Shown here: one piece after another, positions 42,924 to 50,937 of the stretch
Layout of the letters: each line of letters opens with the position of its first letter
How positions within the stretch are numbered: position 1 is the stretch's first letter
Origin: JAXMCI01 sp046349435
GTDB taxonomy: Bacteria; Pseudomonadota; Alphaproteobacteria; Dongiales; Dongiaceae
Length of the DNA stretch: 51,546 nucleotides
Direction: 5' to 3'
Assembly: GCA_046349435.1 (NCBI GenBank)
Contig: JAXMCI010000049.1
Coordinates: 1-51,546, forward strand
The notes under the pieces: model-generated
Told to the model about the DNA's origin: nothing
What the model saw: only the letters and a program-made list of their open reading frames with translations
Database searches by the model: none
Translations under genes and position numbers: made by a program

Positions 42924-44258
42924 ATGAGCGACGATCCCGCCGCCGCCGACATCGCCGCGCTGAAGCACGCGCTGCGCCGGCGCATCGCCGACCTGCCGTC
43001 GGTCTGGCGCGACCTCGAATCCGAGACGCGGCGCGAGGCGGACGCGATCCGCGCGGCGGTCGCTGCCGGCCGCTCGCCGGTCCCGGTGCTGCAGTTCGCC
43101 GACATCGCCGCCGGCCGGGTCGCGCCGGCCGCCATCGACGAGGTGCGGCGGCGCGGCGCCGCGCTGGTGCGCGGCACGGTGCCGGCGGCGCTGGCCCGGC
43201 GCTGGGACGAGGAGGTCGCCGCCTACCTGGCCGACAACGACTATGCCGGCCAGCAGGGCGATGCCGGGCTCGGCGCCTATTTCGGCGCGCTCGGCGACCG
43301 CACGCCGCAGATCTTCGCCGTCTACTGGTCGCGGCCGCAGCTCGAGGCCCGCCAGCATCCCGCCATGGCCGAGGTGCGCCGCTTCATGAACCGGCTGTGG
43401 CGCTTCTGCGACGGCCCGGAGGCGAGCGGGGCGCGCTGGTTCTTCGACCCCGACCGCGAGGTCACCTATGCCGACCGGGTGCGGCGGCGCCAGCCCGGCG
43501 ACACCACGCTGGGCCTGTCGCCGCACATGGATGGCGGGTCCTCGGAGCGCTGGCTCGATCCCGGCTACCGCGCCGTCTACCGGCGCATTTTCGACGGCGA
43601 CTGGCGCGCCCATGACCCCTTCGACGGCGAGTTCCGCGTCGCGGCGCGCGAGTTCCCGGCGCCCAACACCAGCACCTTCTTCCGCTCCTACCAGGGCTGG
43701 CTGGCGCTGACCGCTCAGGGACCGGGCGACGGGACGCTGCAGCTGGTGCCGATGATCCGCCACTCCATCGCCTACCTGCTGCTCCGCCCGCTGCTGCCCG
43801 ACGTGCCCGAGGACCTGCTCTGCGGCGCGGCGCCCGGCCGCGCCCAGGCGATCCTGCCGGAGTGGCACCGGCCGCTGCTCGACGCCGTCGTGCCGATTCC
43901 GCGCGCCGAGCCCGGCGACACCGTGTGGTGGCACCCCGACTGCATCCATGCGGTCGAGCCGGAGCATCGCGGCACCGGCTACAGCGACGTCGTCTTCATC
44001 CCCGGCGGGCCGCTCTGCGAGAAGAACGCGGCCTATGCCGCGCGCCAGCGCGATGCCTTCGCCACCGGCCGCACGCCGCCGGACTTCGCCCCGGAGCATC
44101 GCGAGACCGCCTATCGCGGCCGCGGCACCGCGGCCGACCTGACGCCGCTCGGCCGCCGGCAGCTCGGGCTGGAGCCCTGGCCGGACGCGGGCGGCGCAGC
44201 CGGCCGCACGGCGCTGCTGGCGCGCTGCGCCGCCGCGGGAGTCGAGCCGATCCGATGA
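42924..44258 (+). CDS. DUF1479 protein, putative Fe(II)/2-oxoglutarate oxygenase (YbiU-like)
   Basis: This 444-residue protein belongs to DUF1479, a group with a cupin-like double-stranded beta-helix fold. A plausible iron triad is visible: His-x-Asp in GLSPHMDGGSSER and a distal His in TVWWHPDCIHAVEP, with an Arg about ten residues later (HRGTGYSDVVF) that could bind 2-oxoglutarate. The N-terminus is helical (ALKHALRRRIADLPSVWRDL). ATG at 42924 has GAGGAGAGCC. Its stop overlaps the acyl-CoA synthetase start (ATGA), which ties the two functions together. Family members are biochemically poorly described; hydroxylation of an acyl group or small acid is inferred from the neighbours. Confidence 0.85.
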   Translation: MSDDPAAADIAALKHALRRRIADLPSVWRDLESETRREADAIRAAVAAGRSPVPVLQFADIAAGRVAPAAIDEVRRRGAALVRGTVPAALARRWDEEVAAYLADNDYAGQQGDAGLGAYFGALGDRTPQIFAVYWSRPQLEARQHPAMAEVRRFMNRLWRFCDGPEASGARWFFDPDREVTYADRVRRRQPGDTTLGLSPHMDGGSSERWLDPGYRAVYRRIFDGDWRAHDPFDGEFRVAAREFPAPNTSTFFRSYQGWLALTAQGPGDGTLQLVPMIRHSIAYLLLRPLLPDVPEDLLCGAAPGRAQAILPEWHRPLLDAVVPIPRAEPGDTVWWHPDCIHAVEPEHRGTGYSDVVFIPGGPLCEKNAAYAARQRDAFATGRTPPDFAPEHRETAYRGRGTAADLTPLGRRQLGLEPWPDAGGAAGRTALLARCAAAGVEPIR

Positions 44259-45799
44259 CCCCGCTGGCCCATATGGGAGAGGCCCTCGGGCTCAACGCCC
44301 GGCTCCACCCGGACCGGCCCGGCGCGCGCGACCTGTCGCGCTCCCTCACCTTCCGCCAATGGGAGGAGCGGGCCTGCCGGCTGGCGAACGGGCTGCTCGG
44401 GCTCGGGCTCGGCAAGGGCGAGCGGGTCGCCATCCTCGCCTACAACTGCCTGGAATGGATGGAGATCTACGCCGCGACCGCGAAGGCCGGGCTGGTCATG
44501 GTGCCGCTCAACTTCCGCCTGCTCGCCGGCGACATCGCCTACATCATCGAGAACAGCGGCGCGAGCGCGGTCATCGTCCAGGACGCGCTGCTCGAGCGGC
44601 TCGAGACGATCGGCGACGAGCTGGGCATCCCGCCGGCCCGGCGCATCCATTTCGGCGGGCCGACGCCGCCCGGCCTTGGCGGCTACGAGGCGCTGATCGC
44701 CGCCGCCTCCCCTGCCCCGCCCGGCATGGCGGTCGCGCCGGGCGATCCCTGGGCGCTGATCTACACCTCGGGCACTACCGGCCGGCCCAAGGGCGCGATG
44801 CGCAGCCACGGCGGCATGGCGCTGCACAACCTGGCGATCCTCGCCAATCTCGAGCTGGCGCGGGCCGACAGCTGCCTGCTCGTCATGCCGATGTGCCACG
44901 CCAACTCGCTGTTCTTCGCCTCGGCCTTCGCCTATGCGGGCGCGGCCTGCTGCGTCTACGACCGGGTCGGCTTCGACCCGGAGCACCTGCTGCGGACCCT
45001 GGCCGCGGAGCGCACGAGCTTCACCTCGCTGGTGCCGACCCACTACATCATGATGCTGGCGCTGCCCGACGCGGTGCGGGCGCGCTGCGACGTCTCCGCG
45101 GTGAACCGGCTGCTGATCTCCTCGGCGCCCGCCCGGCGCGACACCAAGCTGGCCATCATGGAGTGCTTCCGCAACTCGCGCCTGCTCGAGATGTACGGCT
45201 CGACCGAGGCCGGCTGGGTCACCCTGCTGCGGCCCGAGGAGCAGCTCAGCAAGCTCGGCTCGATCGGCCGCGAGCTCGCCGGCTCGGGGCCCGTGCGGCT
45301 GCTCGACGAGGCCGGCGCGGAGGTGCCAGATGGCGAGGTCGGCGAGCTCTTCTCGCGCACGCCCTGGTGCTTCGAGGGCTACTGGAAGCTGCCGGAGAAG
45401 ACCGCCGAGGCGTTCCGCGGCGACTGGCTCTCGGTCGGCGACATGGCGCGGCGCGACGCCGAGGGCTATCTCCAGCTGGTCGACCGCAAGCACAACATGA
45501 TCATCTCCGGCGGCGAGAACGTCTATCCCTCCGAGGTCGAGAACCTGCTGGGCTCGCATCCGCAGGTGCGCGACGTCGCGGTGATCGGCCGGCCGCACGA
45601 GAAATGGGGCGAGGCGGTGCATGCGGTGATCGTGCTGCAGGACGGCGCGACGGCGACCGAGGCCGAGATCCTCGCCTGGTGCGCCGGCCGCATCGCCGGC
45701 TTCAAGCGGCCGCGCTCGGTCGCCTTCATCGCCGATGCCGAGATGCCGCGCACGGCCACCGGCAAGATCCTGCACCGCGTGCTGCGGGCACGCGGATGA
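44255..45799 (+). CDS. Acyl-CoA synthetase (AMP-forming)
   Basis: This 514-residue ANL-superfamily ligase activates a carboxylic acid to an acyl-CoA through an acyl-adenylate. Core motifs are the phosphate loop YTSGTTGRPKGAMRSH, the adenine-binding EMYGSTEAGW, the hinge LSVGDMARRDAEGYLQLVDR with the following ISGGENVYPSEVE, and the C-terminal lysine in RTATGKILHRV. It is most like medium/long-chain or aryl acid CoA ligases; substrate cannot be read. The ATG overlaps the DUF1479 stop and the lyase gene starts 31 bases downstream, a clear operon. Together with a ThDP lyase this pairing recalls oxalate breakdown or fatty-acid alpha-oxidation. Confidence 0.95.
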   Translation: MTPLAHMGEALGLNARLHPDRPGARDLSRSLTFRQWEERACRLANGLLGLGLGKGERVAILAYNCLEWMEIYAATAKAGLVMVPLNFRLLAGDIAYIIENSGASAVIVQDALLERLETIGDELGIPPARRIHFGGPTPPGLGGYEALIAAASPAPPGMAVAPGDPWALIYTSGTTGRPKGAMRSHGGMALHNLAILANLELARADSCLLVMPMCHANSLFFASAFAYAGAACCVYDRVGFDPEHLLRTLAAERTSFTSLVPTHYIMMLALPDAVRARCDVSAVNRLLISSAPARRDTKLAIMECFRNSRLLEMYGSTEAGWVTLLRPEEQLSKLGSIGRELAGSGPVRLLDEAGAEVPDGEVGELFSRTPWCFEGYWKLPEKTAEAFRGDWLSVGDMARRDAEGYLQLVDRKHNMIISGGENVYPSEVENLLGSHPQVRDVAVIGRPHEKWGEAVHAVIVLQDGATATEAEILAWCAGRIAGFKRPRSVAFIADAEMPRTATGKILHRVLRARG

Positions 45800-45830
45800 C
45801 CTTCACCGACCGACGAAAGGGCCGAGCCCG

Positions 45831-47480
45831 ATGACGCTGACCGGTTCCGACCTCGTGGCCCAGGCGCTGCAGCGTCAGGGCGTCGAGACCTTCTTCTACC
45901 TGATGGGCGCGCCGATGCTGTCGGTCGAGTCGGCGGCGCTGGCGCTCGGGCTGCGCGGCATCGACGTGCGGCACGAGCAGGCGGCCGCGATCGCCGCGCA
46001 CGCCTATGCCCGGCTGCGCAACCGCCCCGGCGTGTGCATGGCCGCCTCGGGTCCCGGCACGGCGAACCTCGTCACCGGCATGGCGCATGCGTTCGTCGAC
46101 TGCACGCCGGTGCTGGCGCTGGGCGGCTCGGCGCCGGTCTCGCAGAGCCATCTCGGCACCTTCCAGGAGATCGACCAGCTGGCGATGATGGCCCCCTGCA
46201 CCAAGTGGTGCGACCGGGTCCACCACGCCGAGCGCATTCCCGAGCTGATCGGCCGGGCCATCGCCGAGGCGATGAGCGGCAAGCCCGGCCCGGTCTATCT
46301 CGACCTGCCCGGCGACGTGCTGTTCGCCGAGGTCGACCCGGCCCGCGTGCACTGGCCGGCGCCCTGGGACCCCGCCCGGCGGTCGCGGCCGGCCGCCGGG
46401 CCGGCCGAGATCGAGGCCATCGTGGCGCTCCTCGCCCGGGCCGAGAAGCCGGTGATCGTGTCGGGGATGGGGATCCTGTGGTCGGAGGCGGAGGGCGCGC
46501 TGCAGCACTTCGTCGAGGCGGCCGGCATCCCCTTCTACACCACGCCGCAGAGCCGCGGCGCGATCCCCGAGGACCACCCGCTCTGCTACCTCACCGCACG
46601 CGGCACGGCCTTCCGCGAGGCCGACCTGATCCTGATCCTGGGCACGCGGATGAACTACATCATCGGCCATGCCGCGCCGCCGCGCTTCGCCGAGAGCGCG
46701 AAGCTGGTGCGCATCGACCTCGACGCGGCGGAGATCGCCACCAGCCCGCGCCGGCTCGATGTCGGAGTCGTCGCCGATGCCCGCGTCGCGCTGCAGCAGC
46801 TCGCCGCGGCGCTGCCCGGCCGCGTCGGCCCCGAGCGCTTCGCCGCCTGGCGCGACCGGCTGCGCGGCCAGAACAGCTCCAAGCTGGCCGAGCAGGAGGC
46901 CAGCCTCGCCACCGACGCCACGCCGATCCATCCGCTGCGCCTCTGCCGGGAGCTGCGCGATTTCATGGACCGCGAGGCGATCCTCTGCGTCGACGGCCAG
47001 GAGATCCTGAACTACGGGCGGCAGGCGATCCCGACCTTCCGGCCGCGCCACCGGATGAACTCCGGGACCTTCGGCACCATGGGGGTCGGGCTGCCGCTCG
47101 GCCTCGGCGCCAAGGCGGCCTGCCCGGACAAGCCGGTGATCGTGCTGCATGGCGACGGCTCCTTCGGCATGAACGCCATGGAGCTCGACACGCTGGTCCG
47201 CCACCGCCTGCCGCTGCTGGTGGTGATCAGCCTCAATGGCGGCTGGACCGGCGACCCGAAGAAGGAGCGCCCCGGGCGCGACCTCGGCTACACCCGCTTC
47301 GACCGCATGGCCGAGGCGCTCGGCTGCCATGGCGAGCAGGTCGAGCAGCCGGCCGACATCCGCCCCGCGCTGGAGCGTGCCTGGCAGGCGGTCGAGGCGG
47401 GTCGGCCGGCGCTGGTCAACGTCGTCACCGACTGGCGCGCCCGGGCGACGACGGCCGCCTTCACGCAGTACGTCACCTGA
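45831..47480 (+). CDS. ThDP-dependent lyase, 2-hydroxyacyl-CoA lyase / oxalyl-CoA decarboxylase-like
   Basis: This 549-residue thiamine-diphosphate enzyme has the activating Glu in VRHEQAAAIAAHAYARL, SGPGTANLVTGMAHAFVDCT, and the ThDP-binding HGDGSFGMNAMELDTLVRH ending in SLNGG. The stretch RHRMNSGTFGTMGVGLPLG closely resembles 2-hydroxyacyl-CoA lyases and oxalyl-CoA decarboxylases rather than acetolactate synthases. Such enzymes cleave 2-hydroxyacyl-CoA to an aldehyde and formyl-CoA, or decarboxylate oxalyl-CoA. ATG at 45831 follows AAAGGGCCGAG. The direct acyl-CoA synthetase neighbour supports a CoA-thioester substrate. An acetolactate-synthase-like enzyme acting on free 2-oxoacids is the main alternative. 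Confidence 0.88.
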   Translation: MTLTGSDLVAQALQRQGVETFFYLMGAPMLSVESAALALGLRGIDVRHEQAAAIAAHAYARLRNRPGVCMAASGPGTANLVTGMAHAFVDCTPVLALGGSAPVSQSHLGTFQEIDQLAMMAPCTKWCDRVHHAERIPELIGRAIAEAMSGKPGPVYLDLPGDVLFAEVDPARVHWPAPWDPARRSRPAAGPAEIEAIVALLARAEKPVIVSGMGILWSEAEGALQHFVEAAGIPFYTTPQSRGAIPEDHPLCYLTARGTAFREADLILILGTRMNYIIGHAAPPRFAESAKLVRIDLDAAEIATSPRRLDVGVVADARVALQQLAAALPGRVGPERFAAWRDRLRGQNSSKLAEQEASLATDATPIHPLRLCRELRDFMDREAILCVDGQEILNYGRQAIPTFRPRHRMNSGTFGTMGVGLPLGLGAKAACPDKPVIVLHGDGSFGMNAMELDTLVRHRLPLLVVISLNGGWTGDPKKERPGRDLGYTRFDRMAEALGCHGEQVEQPADIRPALERAWQAVEAGRPALVNVVTDWRARATTAAFTQYVT

Positions 47481-47619
47481 GGACGCATCCACTCGGCACC
47501 GCCCACCCGCCCGGCCAAGCCAGCGGAGGCCGCTGCGTGGCACCTGGGTGGCCCGTGGAGTAGAATGGGGGCATCCGACCGCCATGGAGTGAGGCAGTCG
47601 CTCAGCCAGGGAGGCCATG

Positions 47620-48816
47620 ATGGCAGCTAGCCTTAAGAGCGCATGCGACTCGATCCTGCAGCGTGTGGTGTCCGGCTCGCCCCGCGTGCCCGGGGCGGTG
47701 GCGATGGCCACCGATCGAAGCGGCAACATCTACGAGGGAGCAGCGGGCAAGCGCGTCCTGGGCCAGGACACGGACATGACCACCGACAGCGTCTTCGCGA
47801 TCTTCTCGACGACCAAGGCGATCACCGGCACCGCCGTCCTGCAGTGCGTCGAAGACGGCAAGCTCGATCTCGACGCGCCGGCCAGCCGCTATGCGCCGGA
47901 GATCGGCAAGCTGCAGGTGATCGAGGGCTTCGGCGCGGACGGCAAGCCGAAGCTGCGCCCGCCGAAACGCGACGTCACCACGCGCATGCTGATGCTGCAC
48001 ACCGCCGGGCTCGGCTACGACTTCTTCAACGAGAGCTACAACCGGTTGGCGCAAGAGCATGGCCAGCCGAGCGTCATCACCGCATCTCGCAAGGCCCTGA
48101 TGACCCCGCTGCTGTTCGATCCCGGCGACCAGTGGGAGTACGGCTCGAACCTCGACTGGTGCGGCCAGGTGGTCGAGGGCGTGCGCGGCAAGCGCCTCGG
48201 CGAGGTGATGCGGGAGCGGATCTTCGAGCCGCTCGGCATGCACGACATCGGCTTCGTCATCACCCCGTCCATGCGTCCGCGCCTGGCGAGGATCCACCAG
48301 CGCGAGGCCGACGGCTCGCTGACGCCGCTGCTCGAGCTCGAGCTGCCGCAGCCCCCCGAGGTCGACATGGGCGGCCACGGGCTCTATGCGACCGTCGGCG
48401 ACTACATGAAGTTCATCCGCATGTGGCTGAACGACGGCGCCGGCCCGAACGGCCGCGTGCTCAAGCCGGACACCGTTGCGATGGCCGTCCAGAACGGCCT
48501 CGGCGCGCGCAAGATCAAGATGCTGCCGGGGGTGATCCGCACGCTCTCCAACGACGCCGAGTTCTTCCCGGGCATGCCGAAATCCTGGGCCTATACCTTC
48601 ATGATCAACGACGTGGAGGCGCCGACCGGGCGTCCCGCGGGCGCCCTCGGCTGGGCGGGGCTGGCGAACTTGTTCTACTGGATCGACCGGCAGAACGGGC
48701 TCGGCGGCTTCTGGGCGACCCAGATCCTGCCTTTCGCCGATCCGGTCTCCTTCACTGGTTACATGGACTTCGAGACGGCCGTTTACAGGAACGTCGGGGC
48801 AAGCAGGGCCGCGTAG
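47620..48816 (+). CDS. Serine hydrolase, beta-lactamase (class C) family
   Basis: This 398-residue protein has the beta-lactamase/transpeptidase fold: Ser63-x-x-Lys66 in FAIFSTTKAITGTAVLQCV and the Tyr-x-Asn element in WEYGSNLDWCGQVVEG. No signal peptide is present, which argues against a periplasmic beta-lactamase and for a cytosolic esterase such as EstB-like or lovastatin-esterase-like proteins. ATG at 47617 and 47620 are adjacent; the second gives better spacing from AGGGAGG. It lies 139 bases after the lyase gene and is followed by a scrambled remnant of a second copy. TAGAAT at 47562-47567 is a possible -10 box. Confidence 0.92.
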   Translation: MAASLKSACDSILQRVVSGSPRVPGAVAMATDRSGNIYEGAAGKRVLGQDTDMTTDSVFAIFSTTKAITGTAVLQCVEDGKLDLDAPASRYAPEIGKLQVIEGFGADGKPKLRPPKRDVTTRMLMLHTAGLGYDFFNESYNRLAQEHGQPSVITASRKALMTPLLFDPGDQWEYGSNLDWCGQVVEGVRGKRLGEVMRERIFEPLGMHDIGFVITPSMRPRLARIHQREADGSLTPLLELELPQPPEVDMGGHGLYATVGDYMKFIRMWLNDGAGPNGRVLKPDTVAMAVQNGLGARKIKMLPGVIRTLSNDAEFFPGMPKSWAYTFMINDVEAPTGRPAGALGWAGLANLFYWIDRQNGLGGFWATQILPFADPVSFTGYMDFETAVYRNVGASRAA

Positions 48817-48895
48817 GGCGGACCGCGGAGCGGGCGGCACGGGGCTCGGGATGCGCCGGCGCCAGGGAGCGGGCAAGGTGGGCACGAGCTGAAGA

Positions 48896-49107
48896 GGCGA
48901 TCCTGCAGCGGGTCGCATCGGGCGCACCAGGCCTCCCCGGCGTGGTCGCGATGGCAACCGATCGGGCGTCGAACATGTTCGAAGGCGCCGCCAGCAAGCG
49001 CGTCCTGGGCATGACAGGCCGATCACCGTCGACAGCGTCTTCGCCATGATCTGACCGCACCAGTCGAAGTTCGCTCCATACTCCCGGCGCTCGCCCGATC
49101 GAAGAGG
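48896..49107. pseudogene. Scrambled remnant of a second serine-hydrolase gene
   Basis: Plus-strand bases 48896-49047 encode AILQRVASGAPGLPGVVAMA then TDRASNMFEGAASKRVLG, matching residues about 11-60 of the intact hydrolase upstream, with a break near 49015. From about 49049 to 49107 the sequence matches the same gene only on the minus strand, giving REYGANFDWCGQIM, the counterpart of the Tyr-x-Asn region some 100 residues further on. Two distant pieces of one gene thus meet head to head. Divergence from the intact copy (roughly 70 per cent identity by eye) shows an old paralogue, not a fresh duplication. It is non-coding now. The preceding 80 bases (48817-48895) hold nothing recognisable. 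Confidence 0.75.
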
Positions 49108-49145
49108 CACGGGATGGCGGCCGGCCCGGAAAGCGGCCCCGCGCC

Positions 49146-50105
49146 TCACCCCGCCTCGTGCCAGCTCCGCAGCCCGAGCAGCTTCTCGCCAAGCCCGGTC
49201 AGCTCGGCGCGGGGATAGCGGGTCTTCTCCCATTCGCGCGGGTCGCCGGGGAAGGCGAAGCCCTGCGGCGGCTCGCGGTCGCGCCACGAGCGGATGCGCC
49301 AGTCGCGCAAGGCCGTGTTGCTCTCGTCGGCCGGGGTCATCGAGATGTACTGCGCCATGCGCACCCGGTCGGCGGAGCGGTTCGCGCGCACGCCGTGGGC
49401 CAGCAGGCTGTTCCAGATCAGCAGGTCGCCGGCCTGCATCGGGATGCTCTTCACCGCGTAGGGCGTCGGGCCGGGCGACCAGGCGTCGCGGTCGGCGGGC
49501 TGCTCGCGAAGCCACCCCTCGAGATTGGCGAACAGCTCGGGCACGCACTGGAAGCCGCCCATCTCCGGGTCGGTGTCGACCAGCGACAGCACGCCCTGGA
49601 CGTTGATCGGCAGCGGGTCGAGGCTGGTGTCGACGTCCCAGTGGATGAAGCCGTCGAAGCGGCGGATCTTGCGGTTGGGCGGGTTCATGTTGGCGCGGTC
49701 GATGGTGACCCAGAGCTCCTCCTGGTCCCAGATGTCGACGAAGGCGTCGTAGATCCGGGGAAGCTGGCGGTTCGCCCAGAGGCAGGGATGGTTGTAGACC
49801 TCGACCATCCCGGCATTGTTCAGCTCCTTCATCTGGTTGTCGCGGAGCTGCGGCCTGTACCAGGTCGCGGGATCCCGTGGATCCATCTCCTGGAACTCCC
49901 AAAGCAGGTCGACCAGCCGCCGCACGTTCTCCTCGGGCGCCGCCTGCTTCACCACGACGAAACCCCAGCGCTTCCAGTGCGCCCAGTCCGCCGGGCTCAG
50001 CACGCGCAGCGGCAGGGTCTTCTCGATGTCCCTGAGCGGGGTCTGGCTGACATAGGCCACGGAGGCATTGCCGGGCCGGTTGTCACCATAGCGATAGCGG
50101 TCCAT
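49146..50105 (-). CDS. Phytanoyl-CoA dioxygenase (PhyH) family protein
   Basis: This 319-residue Fe(II)/2-oxoglutarate oxygenase has the iron ligands His-x-Asp in DGFIHWDVDTSLDPLPINVQ and a distal His in NSLLAHGVRANRS, followed by an Arg in RVRMAQYISM that should hold 2-oxoglutarate. Other family marks are LSLVDTDPEMGGFQCVP and IPMQAGDLLIWNS. Relatives hydroxylate acyl-CoAs, lipids or small metabolites. ATG at 50105 has GGAGAAGGACG upstream; the open frame before it would add a non-homologous tail. It diverges from the membrane-protein gene. The acyl-CoA synthetase and lyase genes lie 2-6 kb away, which makes a 2-hydroxylase role in alpha-oxidation possible. Confidence 0.92.
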   Translation of the reverse strand: MDRYRYGDNRPGNASVAYVSQTPLRDIEKTLPLRVLSPADWAHWKRWGFVVVKQAAPEENVRRLVDLLWEFQEMDPRDPATWYRPQLRDNQMKELNNAGMVEVYNHPCLWANRQLPRIYDAFVDIWDQEELWVTIDRANMNPPNRKIRRFDGFIHWDVDTSLDPLPINVQGVLSLVDTDPEMGGFQCVPELFANLEGWLREQPADRDAWSPGPTPYAVKSIPMQAGDLLIWNSLLAHGVRANRSADRVRMAQYISMTPADESNTALRDWRIRSWRDREPPQGFAFPGDPREWEKTRYPRAELTGLGEKLLGLRSWHEAG

Positions 50106-50211
50106 GGACGTCCTTCTCCGGTCCGGGCGGCCCGTCGCCCGGGTCCTCCCATGTTGGCGTCCGCCGCCGAATTCCGCTACTAGGATCGGCGCGAGACTGG
50201 GGGACTTTGCC

Positions 50212-50919
50212 ATGGCGACGCACGCGATCGACACGCACAAGCGCGGCCTCATGGCCCGGATCGGGCATGGGGTGCTGCACGAGATCCGGCTGGCCCTGCC
50301 GCCGACCATCTTCTTCCTGATCGGCTTCAACCTGATCCTGCTGACGACCCGCCTGCTGCTGGAGAACTACCTCGTCCAGCTCGCCGGCTTCATGGTGGCC
50401 ACGGTGTCGGCGCTGGTCGTCGGCAAGGCCGTGCTGGTGGCCGACAAGATGCCGTTCCTCCGGCGCTTCGACGGCGCACCCCTGGCCGCGCCGATCCTCT
50501 TCAAGTCGGTGATCTACACCCTCTTCGTGATGCTGGCGCGCCTGATCGAGGCTTTCGCCCACTACGCCAGCGCCGGCGGGGCGGTGGGCCATGGCGAGTT
50601 CATCGAGCACGTCGTCGGCGAATTCAGCTGGCACCACTTCGTCGCCGTGCAGCTCTGGATCTTCGTGCTGTTCCTGATCTACTGCACGGCCAGCGAGATC
50701 AACCAGCTGCTCGGCGACGGCGAGCTGGTCAAGATCTTCTTCGTCCGTCGCTCCTCGAAGCTCAAGGCGACGCGGCGGGCGCGAATCCGCCTGCTGGTCC
50801 GGCTTGCCCGGCTGACCGAGGCGCACGGCGTCGAGGAGCTGCGCGACCCGGGTACCGCGCCGCACCGCGAGCTGGTCGGCATTCTGCGCAACCTGGCGAG
50901 CCGCGACCACGTCCACTGA
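50212..50919 (+). CDS. Integral membrane protein of unknown function (235 aa)
   Basis: There are about four transmembrane helices: ALPPTIFFLIGFNLILLTTR, YLVQLAGFMVATVSALVVGK, LFKSVIYTLFVMLARLIEAF and HFVAVQLWIFVLFLIYCTAS. A basic cytosolic C-terminal tail follows (RRSSKLKATRRARIRLLVRL). ATG at 50212 is preceded by GGGGGACTTTGCC. The protein begins with a short hydrophilic segment and shows His and Glu residues near the membrane (EFIEHVVGEFSWHHF). I recognise no characterised family. It diverges from the PhyH-like gene and converges with the LysR gene, 18 bases between stops. Confidence 0.85.
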   Translation: MATHAIDTHKRGLMARIGHGVLHEIRLALPPTIFFLIGFNLILLTTRLLLENYLVQLAGFMVATVSALVVGKAVLVADKMPFLRRFDGAPLAAPILFKSVIYTLFVMLARLIEAFAHYASAGGAVGHGEFIEHVVGEFSWHHFVAVQLWIFVLFLIYCTASEINQLLGDGELVKIFFVRRSSKLKATRRARIRLLVRLARLTEAHGVEELRDPGTAPHRELVGILRNLASRDHVH

Positions 50920-50937
50920 GCCGCGCCGCCGGCGCCG

